Shown here in pieces: positions 57,164-64,000 of a DNA stretch of 64,000 nucleotides. The position numbers were made by a program, and so were the translations under genes. How positions within the stretch are numbered: position 1 is the first letter of the stretch; every line of letters begins with the position of its first letter. The stretch comes from Tenodera sinensis (lineage: Eukaryota; Arthropoda; Insecta; Mantodea; Mantidae), in contig CM060962.1 of the NCBI GenBank assembly GCA_030765045.1, positions 268,635,846-268,699,845 of the forward strand, in the 5' to 3' direction. The notes beneath the pieces are model-generated. The model did not search any database and was not told the DNA's origin. It saw only the letters and a program-made list of their open reading frames with translations.

Positions 57164-57405
57164 TCGAGGTGCAAAGTGCAACGGTCTGACAGTTGGGTCT
57201 GGATGGCGATGTGCCCAGGGGCGTAAACCTCGTAGCGCTAAATAAGTATAGCTTCGCGCCAAAAAGGAACGTCGAGGTGGAAAGTGTAACGGTCTGACAG
57301 TTTGAGTCTGGGTGGCGATGTGACTAGAAGTGTGTAAACCTGGTATCGCTAAATGAGTATAGCTCTCGCGCCAAAAAGAAACGTCGAGGTATGAAGTGCA
57401 ACGGT
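57164..57405 (+). repeat. ~110-bp tandem repeats within the LTR (2.2 copies)
   Basis: TCGAGGTG.AAAGTG.AACGG starts copies at 57164, 57272 and 57384 (partial). Shared blocks include GGTCTGACAGTT, TCTGG.TGGCGATGTG and AGTATAGCT..CGCGCCAAAAA. Spacings are 108 and 112 bp. Confidence 0.92.
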
Positions 57406-57495
57406 GATTAGTGAACGTAAAGCAGTTAGCAACCTAAGAGAGAAGCACCAGAAACTTGCTCAGGTCGGAAATTCGAGGCAAATGAAGTGTTGAAG

Positions 57496-57528
57496 AATAA
57501 ACTTAGTAAAAGCCTGTGTTGTGTTGTC
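57496..57528 (+). promoter_or_regulatory. polyadenylation signal in the LTR
   Basis: AATAAA at 57496-57501 is followed 15 nt later by the GU-rich TGTGTTGTGTTGTC, the normal arrangement at the end of the R region of an LTR. Confidence 0.65.
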
Positions 57529-57571
57529 ATCTAACCTCGCGCCCGAGAAACATCCTCTCATGCCTACCTAA

Positions 57572-57652
57572 ATCCGGCACCCAACGTCCAGAAACCGCTA
57601 CAAACGGCGCTCCAAGTCACGATCCCGTTACAAATGGCATCCCAACGTGGTG
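57572..57652 (+). promoter_or_regulatory. primer-binding site and two upstream look-alikes
   Basis: TGGCATCCCAACGTGG (57635-57650) directly after the inferred LTR end fits a tRNA 3'-end complement; it resembles the tRNA-Lys type (TGG-C...CCCAACGTGG). Two related motifs precede it at about 31-bp steps: CCGGCACCCAACGTCC (57573-57588) and CGGCGCTCCAAGT (about 57605). The last two are each preceded by CCGYTACAAA. Only the third is in the right place to prime. Confidence 0.6.
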
Positions 57653-58073
57653 GCTCGACAAAGAATGACAACCAGAGGATCACCGATCGAAGCAGTTGAC
57701 TCGGCGAGAATAAATCGACGCGTAGGAAGAAGGTGAACTTCAACCCAGGGACAGCAGTAGAAGCCGTGGACGCGAAAAGGAGCCGACGACCAAGTAACAT
57801 CACGAGCGACAGGAAACAGCCTCAAGACCTCGGAGGAAAGGCGCACGAGGTGCTGTTTCAACAAGCGAGACAATCAACATCAGAGGACGACCACATCAAC
57901 CCAGCAACGCAAGTCACCGAAAGGTTAGAGTTAAACAAAACAATACTATGTAAAGACAATATATATCACATTTAAAATAGTAGATGCATGGAAACAAATG
58001 TGTGGAAGAATGAGAGGACATTATATACTGTATGACTGAATGGGGAAGATTAGAATAAGGTAAATTTAAATAG
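57653..58073 (+). other. gypsy 5' leader between PBS and gag
   Basis: About 420 nt. It includes a short upstream open frame at 57733-57975 that has no recognised domain and ends about 100 nt before the gag ATG. This is the usual place for a packaging signal; none is recognisable by eye. Confidence 0.6.
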
Positions 58074-60008
58074 ATGCTCCTTCGTAGCGGAAAGCTAAGT
58101 AGAAATACCAAAATGGAGTCGTTAGAACAGAGTAAAGAAAACAGTGCTGAGAGCAGCGACGCAGTAGGGAATACTTCGGGAGATTGCTTTAAGATACTCT
58201 TAAAAAAAATAAACGAAATGAGTAGTAGAATAGAGAATATGGGTGAGAAATTGGAAAGTAAAATTAGTGGTCAGGGTAAAGAACTAAACGAAATGAGTAG
58301 TAGAATAGAGAATATGGGTGGTCAGGTTAACGAAATGGGTGAGAAATTGGAAAGTAAAATTAGTGGTCAGGGTAAAGAACTAAACGAAATGAGTAGTAGA
58401 TTAGAGAATATGGGTGGTCAAGTTAAAGAACTCTTAGACGAAGGATTTAGGACCCAAGAATCAAAGCTCAAAGAACATTTAGATCACAAGCACCAGGAAT
58501 TTGAGGAGAGAATGAGGGAGCAATTAAATACACAGCAGGGGAGCATTTCCGAAATCCAGGAAGGGTTAAATTCCTTTAGAATTAACGTAGACGAAAATTT
58601 AGAACGTATGAAAGAGATGTGTGAAAGAAAAAATGTAGAAACTAGGAAAATGCTGACGGATGAGCTAACAGCTATTAAGAACGCAGTGCATGGGGAGGTA
58701 AATGAAACTTTGCAGGTAGTGCACGCTGAATTAGAAGCTGAGGGACAAGAAATTAATAAACTTAAGGAAAACACGGAGAGACAGCTATTAGCTCATCTAG
58801 AGGTAGATAACCGTTCAAAAAAGAACGAGAGTAGAATAGTGGAAATCCAGGGATCTGTAGAGAGAATAGAGATACAATTAAGAAGTATTAATGATGGTAA
58901 TGCGACAAGCGCAGTTGACAGTAATGGAAATAACTCAATTGTAAATAGCGTACAGCATGAGGCTGCAGCTATAGAAAATGTGACACCTAGCTCCTTCCAC
59001 GTGAACCCGTCTATTACAGGAAATAGTCTTAGTCAATATGGCCAATTACTGAATGAAGTGTCTGTTCCCATTTTTGAAGAGTCTGAGGACATAAATCCTA
59101 AGCAATTCCTTATCGACTTAGACCGCTATTTCGAGATAAAGGATATACCGGAACAGCTCAAAATGTTTGTTGTGCGTAAGGCTCTGAAAAATAGATCTCT
59201 GACGTGGTTAAGGCTTGTTTTGGGGGAAAATTGTTCTTACGAGTATTTCAGGCAAATGTTCCTTAACAAGTACTGGAACGCGACTACGCAGAACAAAGCC
59301 AGATCAATATTGAGCAACGGCCGATACAATGAACACGGCCGACAGTCAATGGCGGACTACGTGTTAACTTGCGCGCAAAATTGCAGATTAGTCGATCCTC
59401 CTGTAAGCGAAGGAGATTTTATTTCGCAAATTATTAAACATTTCCCACAGCAGATTACAAATTACCTGATCGTAGCGAGACCGAAAGATATTACTGAATT
59501 AATAGATCTTGTGTCAGCTTTTGAAAGTAGCAACTGGGAACGGGAGTTTGATCATGGTTCGCGGAGAAATGAAAGGGGAAGCTGGCGTGGTCAGCCGAGT
59601 TCACCGCGCGCCAACAGAAATTACAATGGGAACCATAACCGAGACGTTGGTATCAGGGAACGATACCGAGATGACCCGCCCAGATTCGAGGGTAGGCCAA
59701 GAAACGGCAGACGAGAGCATCAGGTAAATTTTATTAGAACGGAGGCGAATTTTCATGACGGGCCGTACCGACCTAGGGGACGTCGAAACGGGCATAACCC
59801 GAGAACCCCGTGGAGAGCCCACGACTCCGACGAAGAGCATTACCGTAGAGAAGACAGGGGGAATTACGGTAACGGATATAGCTCGCGAGGAAATAACCGA
59901 CGGGGCCAAAGAGGGGGAAATTCTAATATGCCCGGAGGTCAAGAGATCTTAGTGGCGCCTGTGAGAGAAGGTTTTGAAATAGTGGATGGAAATGATCCGG
60001 AAAACTAA
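58074..60008 (+). CDS. gag: gypsy Gag polyprotein
   Basis: 644 codons, intact. It forms the virus-like particle that packages element RNA. It starts MLLRSGK, a basic start common in gypsy Gag proteins; a second Met at codon 14 is an alternative. Residues about 40-290 are highly charged and heptad-like, indicating a long coiled coil, with internal duplications (residues about 48-119). Residues about 315-490 form the capsid-like Retrotrans_gag region, including LTWLRLVLGENCSYEYFRQM. From residue 496 the protein is Arg/Gly/Asn-rich (RGNNRRGQRGG) and probably binds RNA. There is no CCHC zinc knuckle. The stop TAA at 60006-60008 lies 12 nt inside the open pol frame. Confidence 0.93.
   Translation: MLLRSGKLSRNTKMESLEQSKENSAESSDAVGNTSGDCFKILLKKINEMSSRIENMGEKLESKISGQGKELNEMSSRIENMGGQVNEMGEKLESKISGQGKELNEMSSRLENMGGQVKELLDEGFRTQESKLKEHLDHKHQEFEERMREQLNTQQGSISEIQEGLNSFRINVDENLERMKEMCERKNVETRKMLTDELTAIKNAVHGEVNETLQVVHAELEAEGQEINKLKENTERQLLAHLEVDNRSKKNESRIVEIQGSVERIEIQLRSINDGNATSAVDSNGNNSIVNSVQHEAAAIENVTPSSFHVNPSITGNSLSQYGQLLNEVSVPIFEESEDINPKQFLIDLDRYFEIKDIPEQLKMFVVRKALKNRSLTWLRLVLGENCSYEYFRQMFLNKYWNATTQNKARSILSNGRYNEHGRQSMADYVLTCAQNCRLVDPPVSEGDFISQIIKHFPQQITNYLIVARPKDITELIDLVSAFESSNWEREFDHGSRRNERGSWRGQPSSPRANRNYNGNHNRDVGIRERYRDDPPRFEGRPRNGRREHQVNFIRTEANFHDGPYRPRGRRNGHNPRTPWRAHDSDEEHYRREDRGNYGNGYSSRGNNRRGQRGGNSNMPGGQEILVAPVREGFEIVDGNDPEN
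58216..58430 (+). repeat. in-frame minisatellite in the Gag coiled coil
   Basis: AACGAAATGAGTAGTAGA-type units recur at 58216, 58288 and 58384 (72 and 96 bp apart), with GGTGAGAAATTGGAAAGTAA between them at 58240 and 58336. All spacings are multiples of three, so repeats add or remove 24 or 32 residues (NEMSSRIENMG, GEKLESKISGQGKEL). Near-identity of the copies means recent expansion. Confidence 0.92.
59996..60008 (+). promoter_or_regulatory. gag-pol -1 frameshift window
   Basis: Pol opens at 59996 after TGA (59993-59995) in its own frame, and gag stops at 60008, so a shift must occur within these 13 nt. In the gag frame the last codons are CCG GAA AAC TAA. G-GAA-AAC is a partial match to the X-XXY-YYZ slippery pattern: the AAC-to-AAA slip pairs well, the GAA-to-GGA slip does not. 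No downstream pseudoknot was assessed. Confidence 0.55.
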
Positions 60009-63000
60009 ATTGCGATCTTGTTGTGGACCGGAAAAAGATTGCACCGAACCCTGGGGTGATTTACTGCACAGGGCTACGGTCCGAATTAAATGATGACGAA
60101 AGTGAACAATTGGCAATACTGAAGAATTACTCGGACGAAAACGAAGTAGAATCCCCGGTAATAGAGGTTAAAGTAGGAGGTAAAGCGGAGTTATTTACAG
60201 TAGATACCGGTGCTACCATGAATGTATGTAGCGCGAAATTTTTCCAAGGGTTGCTAAACCGAAATGTCAAGATGATGACTTTACCTACTTCTAATGTGGT
60301 TTGCAAGGTAGCCGTAGGCAAAACGGTGCAAAGGATTAAACTGCAGACCATGCTATGCTTAGAAATCGGCGGGGAGGTGTTTGAGTACATATTCTTAGTG
60401 ATCGATAATTTGATTTGTGATGCCATTATTGGATGTGACATGTTGTACGACCTGAAGGCGGTCATAGACTTCGCAAAGGGAAGTTTAATTTTAAATAAAG
60501 GTGAAAGGAGAATAGGTGTACCGTTTGTTTGTAACATAAAACAAAGTGAGATTGTTGGCATGTTAAATGAGTCGGATATAGGAGACGAACACTTATTTAT
60601 CCAGCATATGCGTGTAGAAACGGAACCGGTTGTAAAGATTGCTATCAGGTATAACAAACCCGAGGGTAAAAGACCTCCTGTTAGTGAAAAGGCGGTGGGT
60701 ACTTTGGAGCGAGAGAAGGGGAAAGCGCCCGTACCCTTGTTCGTGGAACAAAGCCACCAAGTTCGGCAGGCTGCAATGAAAGAAAAACTGACCGAGTCTT
60801 ACCAATTGACCAAGGAACAAATGAGCCGGTTAGAAGACACATTAACTAAAAATGCTAACACCTTCAGTAAATTACCCGGCAGATGCAAAGCATATCAACA
60901 CAGTTTCGAGGTAAAAGACGCGAAAGCTTGTAATTACCGACAGAGGGAACTACCATTAGCCATACAGACGCAGGCTAGAGCTATTATCAACCAAATGTTA
61001 GAACTAGGAATACTTAGAATCTCAAATTCGGATATAATTAGTCCCGTTGTTTGGATAGCGAAGAAGGATGGCAGTTTAAGGAAAACATTGGATGGACGGG
61101 GGGTAAATAAATACACCCTTCCCGACTATTTTAGGAGCGAATCTATTGAGCAGTTGATCACTAAGATGTCCAGGGGCCGATATATTTCCTCGATTGACTT
61201 AACGGCGTCATATTGGCAAGTTGAGCTCAAAGAAGAGGTTAGGAAATACACGAGTTTTATCTTCGAAGGGATACAGCTAGAATATACTGTCTGCCCTTTC
61301 GGAATGCGTACCTCGGGAAACGGTTTGCTTCGGGCCATAAATGAAATTTTAGGGGATGCCACGAGGACGTATTTGCTCCATTATGTGGATGACTTCTTGA
61401 TCATAGATAAAGATTTTGACGAGCACATGAAACATGTAGATTACGTGTTGACGAAACTTCGAGAAAATGGAATGACTGTAAACCTCGAAAAATCTAAATT
61501 CTGCGTAAAGGAGGTAGAATTTTTGGGATACATAATAAATGAAAAGGGGCTAAAACCTGACAAAAAGAGAATAGATGCCATCATGAATATTCCGCCTCCT
61601 AAAACGGTTAAACAAGTTAGGAAACTGAATGGCGTCTTAAACTATCAGGCAAAATTCATTCCACAGTACGCCAGTATAATGGAACCTATAAGGGAATTAT
61701 TGAGAAAAGGGGTGAAATGGCATTGGGGTGCCACCCAGCAGAAGGCGTTCGAGAAGATTAAGCAGTTGTTTGCAAACTCTATACTACTTGAGAGGCCTAG
61801 GGATGGACTTCCTTATGAAATTTACGTGGACGGTTCATGCCAAGGGTTTGGAGCTATTCTAGGGCAAAGGTCAGCTCCAGACCAGTTCCATGTTATAAGT
61901 ACGGCTTCCAGGGGGCTGAACCACGTAGAGAGAAACGCGTCAGTGACAGAAATCGAGATCTGTGCGATGTATTTTGCCATTCAGCGATTTAGAACTTACA
62001 TATACCGCAAAAAGGTAAAGATCTTCTCTGATCACATTAGTTTGTCTTTTCTACAGAAATGTAAGTATACTAGCTCAAAGATGTGTAGGTACGCTCATGA
62101 AATAATGATGTATGACGTGGAAATCCTACATATACCGGGAAAGATGAATACGTTCAGTGATATGTTATCGCGACTAACCCATCATGCTGAAATACCCGAT
62201 AATATGGGTGGAGTGCTAAGAGAAATTAAAGTGTTGAAACTAGAGATACCAATGGATAGGGGATTAAAGGAGAAATTAAAGAAAATCAGCGAATTGCAGA
62301 GGAAAGACTGTAAGTTGGTCGGTTTAATGGTCAAAGCGCCGGAAATAGATGGACAGGTGGAAGGTAGTTTGGGAATGAAAGACGAAGTCTTATATAAAAA
62401 GCACGGAGCCATTAACCCGAAGTGGAAGACGTACATTCCTGGTAGCCTGGAAAAAGAAATTATTACGACGTTCCACAAAGCGTTATGTCATTCAGGGACG
62501 GACAGGACGACTGCTACCATTTTGGAAAATTTGTACATCCCTAAGTTAAGACGAAAGGTAAGGCATACGGTTACGGTGTGTGACGTATGTCAAAGAGCGA
62601 AGCCACTGCAAGTCGCGTACGATTACGAGACGAACGCCATCCTACGGGACAAACCAAGATCCTTAGTTACGGTGGATTGTCATGGCGAGTTACCCCGAGG
62701 AGCGTTTGGATATAGATACGTCATAGTATTTGTAGATGTGTTCTCAAAGTTCGTTAAGATTTACCCGGTTAAAAAGATCGATAGTGCCACGTGTTTGAAT
62801 AAATTGCTGAAGTACTATATTCCCCAGGTCGGAAAAATGGACGCATTACTAGCAGATAACGCTACCATGTTTACAGGAAAGAAGTTCGTTAACACGATGA
62901 AAGAACAAGGTATCAAACTTTACCACTGTTCGCGTTATCGGCCGAATAGCAACCCGACCGAGAGAACCATGAGAAACCTATCGGTGTATCTGCGAGTATC

Positions 63001-63538
63001 CTGTAGTAAGCAACAAACGAAATGGCCCGAAATGATACCGACAATTGAAAAGATATTAAATGAATCGGTAAACCAAGTCACGGGATTCAAACCGGTAGAG
63101 TTAATGCAAGGCAAGCTCATTAACACGATGGGTGCGAACATACCGCGAACCCTTGATGTGGAAGGCGCCGTGAGTACGTCGCAATTAGAAATTATGGAAG
63201 TGGCCGCAGAGCGAATGAGAAAGAGGGCGGATAGACGTAAAGAAAAACATAAGGCGAAAATGAGGAAAAAGTGGAAATTACACAAAGGCGATCTCGTATT
63301 GGTGAGAAACAAGAAACTTTCTAGCGCCATAAACAAATATAACCAGCGCATGGGACTTTTATACAAGGGTCCGTATAAGGTAGTAGAGGAATACGGAACT
63401 GACACGTACTTGCTTATGGACTTGAACAGCGGTAAACTAGGGGGAAAATGGCATAAGCAGCTTTTACGTCCGTACCTTCAGGACGAGATCAGAACCGAAG
63501 AAGAACCAATAAAGGAAAGAGCACGCAAAAGTACATAA
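59996..63538 (+). CDS. pol: gypsy Pol polyprotein (PR-RT-RNase H-IN)
   Basis: Intact reading frame of about 1,180 codons; positions below count from GTG at 60023 as residue 1. It is expressed by -1 frameshifting from gag, because no ATG lies near its start. Protease: LFTVDTGATMNVCS (D61-T-G) with AIIGCDML at ~133-140. RT: KKDGSLRKTLDGRGVNKYTL (~347-366), SSIDLTASYWQ, CPFGM, catalytic YVDD at 454-457. RNase H: YVDGSCQGFGAIL (D603), E643 or E645, SDH (D670). Integrase: zinc finger H818, H823, C853, C856, and catalytic D885 (VDCHG), D945 (ADNAT), E980 (NPTERT), spaced D-x34-E, one residue short of the usual 35. C-terminus: basic region, then a GPY module (KGPYKVVEEYG). All catalytic residues are present. 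Confidence 0.95.
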   Translation, partial: SGKLNCDLVVDRKKIAPNPGVIYCTGLRSELNDDESEQLAILKNYSDENEVESPVIEVKVGGKAELFTVDTGATMNVCSAKFFQGLLNRNVKMMTLPTSNVVCKVAVGKTVQRIKLQTMLCLEIGGEVFEYIFLVIDNLICDAIIGCDMLYDLKAVIDFAKGSLILNKGERRIGVPFVCNIKQSEIVGMLNESDIGDEHLFIQHMRVETEPVVKIAIRYNKPEGKRPPVSEKAVGTLEREKGKAPVPLFVEQSHQVRQAAMKEKLTESYQLTKEQMSRLEDTLTKNANTFSKLPGRCKAYQHSFEVKDAKACNYRQRELPLAIQTQARAIINQMLELGILRISNSDIISPVVWIAKKDGSLRKTLDGRGVNKYTLPDYFRSESIEQLITKMSRGRYISSIDLTASYWQVELKEEVRKYTSFIFEGIQLEYTVCPFGMRTSGNGLLRAINEILGDATRTYLLHYVDDFLIIDKDFDEHMKHVDYVLTKLRENGMTVNLEKSKFCVKEVEFLGYIINEKGLKPDKKRIDAIMNIPPPKTVKQVRKLNGVLNYQAKFIPQYASIMEPIRELLRKGVKWHWGATQQKAFEKIKQLFANSILLERPRDGLPYEIYVDGSCQGFGAILGQRSAPDQFHVISTASRGLNHVERNASVTEIEICAMYFAIQRFRTYIYRKKVKIFSDHISLSFLQKCKYTSSKMCRYAHEIMMYDVEILHIPGKMNTFSDMLSRLTHHAEIPDNMGGVLREIKVLKLEIPMDRGLKEKLKKISELQRKDCKLVGLMVKAPEIDGQVEGSLGMKDEVLYKKHGAINPKWKTYIPGSLEKEIITTFHKALCHSGTDRTTATILENLYIPKLRRKVRHTVTVCDVCQRAKPLQVAYDYETNAILRDKPRSLVTVDCHGELPRGAFGYRYVIVFVDVFSKFVKIYPVKKIDSATCLNKLLKYYIPQVGKMDALLADNATMFTGKKFVNTMKEQGIKLYHCSRYRPNSNPTERTMRNLSVYLRVSCSKQQTKWPEMIPTIEKILNESVNQVTGFKPVELMQGKLINTMGANIPRTLDVEGAVSTSQLEIMEVAAERMRKRADRRKEKHKAKMRKKWKLHKGDLVLVRNKKLSSAINKYNQRMGLLYKGPYKVVEEYGTDTYLLMDLNSGKLGGKWHKQLLRPYLQDEIRTEEEPIKERARKST

Positions 63539-63790
63539 AGAATAAGTATTCGAGGTAAGATACGCCGAGTCGGCCTATCAATTCGAGAGCTTGGTCATTA
63601 CAAAATAAATGGTGTCAGGGGTCTAATTACTTATCAAAGGGAGACCGAAGATGCGGAAAACACTAACAAGCAACAATTGAAATAAAAATGATGGTTTAAA
63701 ATACGCGCGAAGCGGTAAATAAGTTTAAAAAGACAGATGAAGGAACAATGGTAAACTTGGAAGGATGTAGGTGAAGATAGGTAGAAATAA
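63539..63790 (+). other. gypsy 3' untranslated region
   Basis: No env open frame. Purine-rich runs (CAAAGGGAGACCGAAG at about 63637; GATGAAGGAACAATGG) are possible polypurine tracts, but none is followed by the LTR start sequence in view. Confidence 0.5.
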
Positions 63791-63864
63791 GTGTACAATT
63801 AGTAGCTCGTAAGTGTGATTAGATTAGCAGTGCAGAATGTCATTATGTGAAACACTGGTTTAAG

Positions 63865-63921
<57 letters not shown>

Positions 63922-64000
63922 AAATGTAAAATTAGTAGCTTGTAAATGTGAGTAGATTAGGAGTACACAATGTCATTATGTGAAACTCTGGTTAAGAACT
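63791..64000 (+). repeat. ~78-bp direct repeat flanking an A50 run
   Basis: GTACAATTAGTAGCTCGTAA... (63791-63869) and GTAAAATTAGTAGCTTGTAA... (63924-64000) are about 87% identical to the window edge. Both end ATGTCATTATGTGAAAC followed by ACTGG or TCTGG. Between them lie 50 A (63870-63919). The second copy may continue beyond the window. Confidence 0.93.

Larger units (their letters stand above)
56923..57632 (+). repeat. putative 5' LTR (~710 bp)
   Basis: Boundaries are inferred from the inverted termini TGTGAGACGGGA and TCCCGTTACA and from the primer-binding site 2 bp downstream. It contains two ~110-bp direct repeats (57164-57383) of U3-enhancer character and a polyadenylation signal. The left boundary needs the 3' LTR for confirmation. 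Confidence 0.55.
56923..64000 (+). mobile_element. Ty3/gypsy LTR retrotransposon, 3' end beyond window
   Basis: Order on the plus strand: putative 5' LTR, primer-binding site, ~420-nt leader, gag, pol in the -1 frame (protease, RT, RNase H, integrase), then ~460 nt of untranslated sequence. The protease-RT-RNase H-integrase order places it in Ty3/gypsy (Metaviridae-like) and not Ty1/copia. Both coding frames are intact, suggesting recent activity. No env frame occurs before the window ends, and no second LTR is visible. Confidence 0.93.

Noticed and set aside
58484..58774. Minus-strand frame opposite gag
   Set aside because: Antisense shadow of the coiled-coil codons.
60127..60657. 176-codon minus-strand frame opposite pol
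   Set aside because: Antisense shadow of the protease-coding region.
63539..64000. Start of an env gene
   Set aside because: No open frame of useful length follows pol within the window; frames are broken repeatedly and end in poly-A.

Overview
The window is non-coding, repeat-dense DNA from a large animal genome, most likely an arthropod and probably an insect. The evidence is indirect: long uninterrupted microsatellites, many tRNA-derived SINEs, pogo-, IS630/Tc1-, mariner- and hAT-type DNA transposon debris, two kinds of non-LTR retrotransposon remnant, and a Ty3/gypsy LTR retrotransposon. I recognise no host exon, tRNA, rRNA or other cellular gene. Apart from the gypsy gag and pol, the open frames are short, chance or repeat-derived.

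The dominant element, called 'family A' here, is an uncatalogued-looking MITE-like repeat of about 1.1-1.2 kb present as more than 20 fragments in both orientations. Its 5' part carries ACTTTCTCTAC and its 3' end carries the inverse, GTAGAGAAAGTAA. It has an internal CA/CG microsatellite (ACAGACACACAC...) about 150 bp before the 3' end. It acts as a local substrate. SINEs, hAT elements and other insertions sit inside its copies with readable target-site duplications (TSDs), so the order of insertion can be partly reconstructed.

Layout. 1-6 kb: a pogo/Tigger-like element (961-1818, TA TSD), then a ~122-bp tandem satellite (2590-4455) that appears to derive from the family A 5' terminus. 6-19 kb: two copies of a tRNA-derived SINE (S1), another SINE at 11 kb, family A copies, an IS630/Tc1-type transposase N-terminus at 15 kb and a near-complete family A copy at 17.5-18.4 kb. 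20-32 kb: a GTTAC palindrome cluster, a 261-bp MITE with poly-G/poly-C arms, a mariner transposase remnant, and two heavily nested family A copies (24.6-25.7 kb and 29.8-31.2 kb). 32-36 kb: two non-LTR retrotransposon fragments whose 3' ends converge on a 342-bp perfect CTT array, followed by a ~385-bp ATT array. 36-47 kb: more family A, a SINE with an 11-bp TSD, a hAT-like element with a perfect 8-bp TSD nested in another hAT, and microsatellites. 47-56 kb: mostly unrecognised A+T-rich sequence, an IS630-type transposase C-terminus, a 244-bp hAT MITE, an internally deleted hAT keeping only the N- and C-terminal transposase ends, and a candidate minus-strand LTR.

56.9-64.0 kb: an apparently young gypsy-type retrotransposon, cut off by the window end. 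It has a putative 5' LTR with internal 110-bp repeats, a polyadenylation signal, a primer-binding site preceded by two degenerate look-alikes, an intact gag (644 codons, coiled coil, no CCHC knuckle) and an intact pol (protease, RT, RNase H, integrase). Pol lies in the -1 frame with no AUG near its start, which implies a Gag-Pol fusion made by frameshifting. Downstream of pol a 50-nt poly-A lies between two ~78-bp direct repeats. The 3' LTR is not in view.
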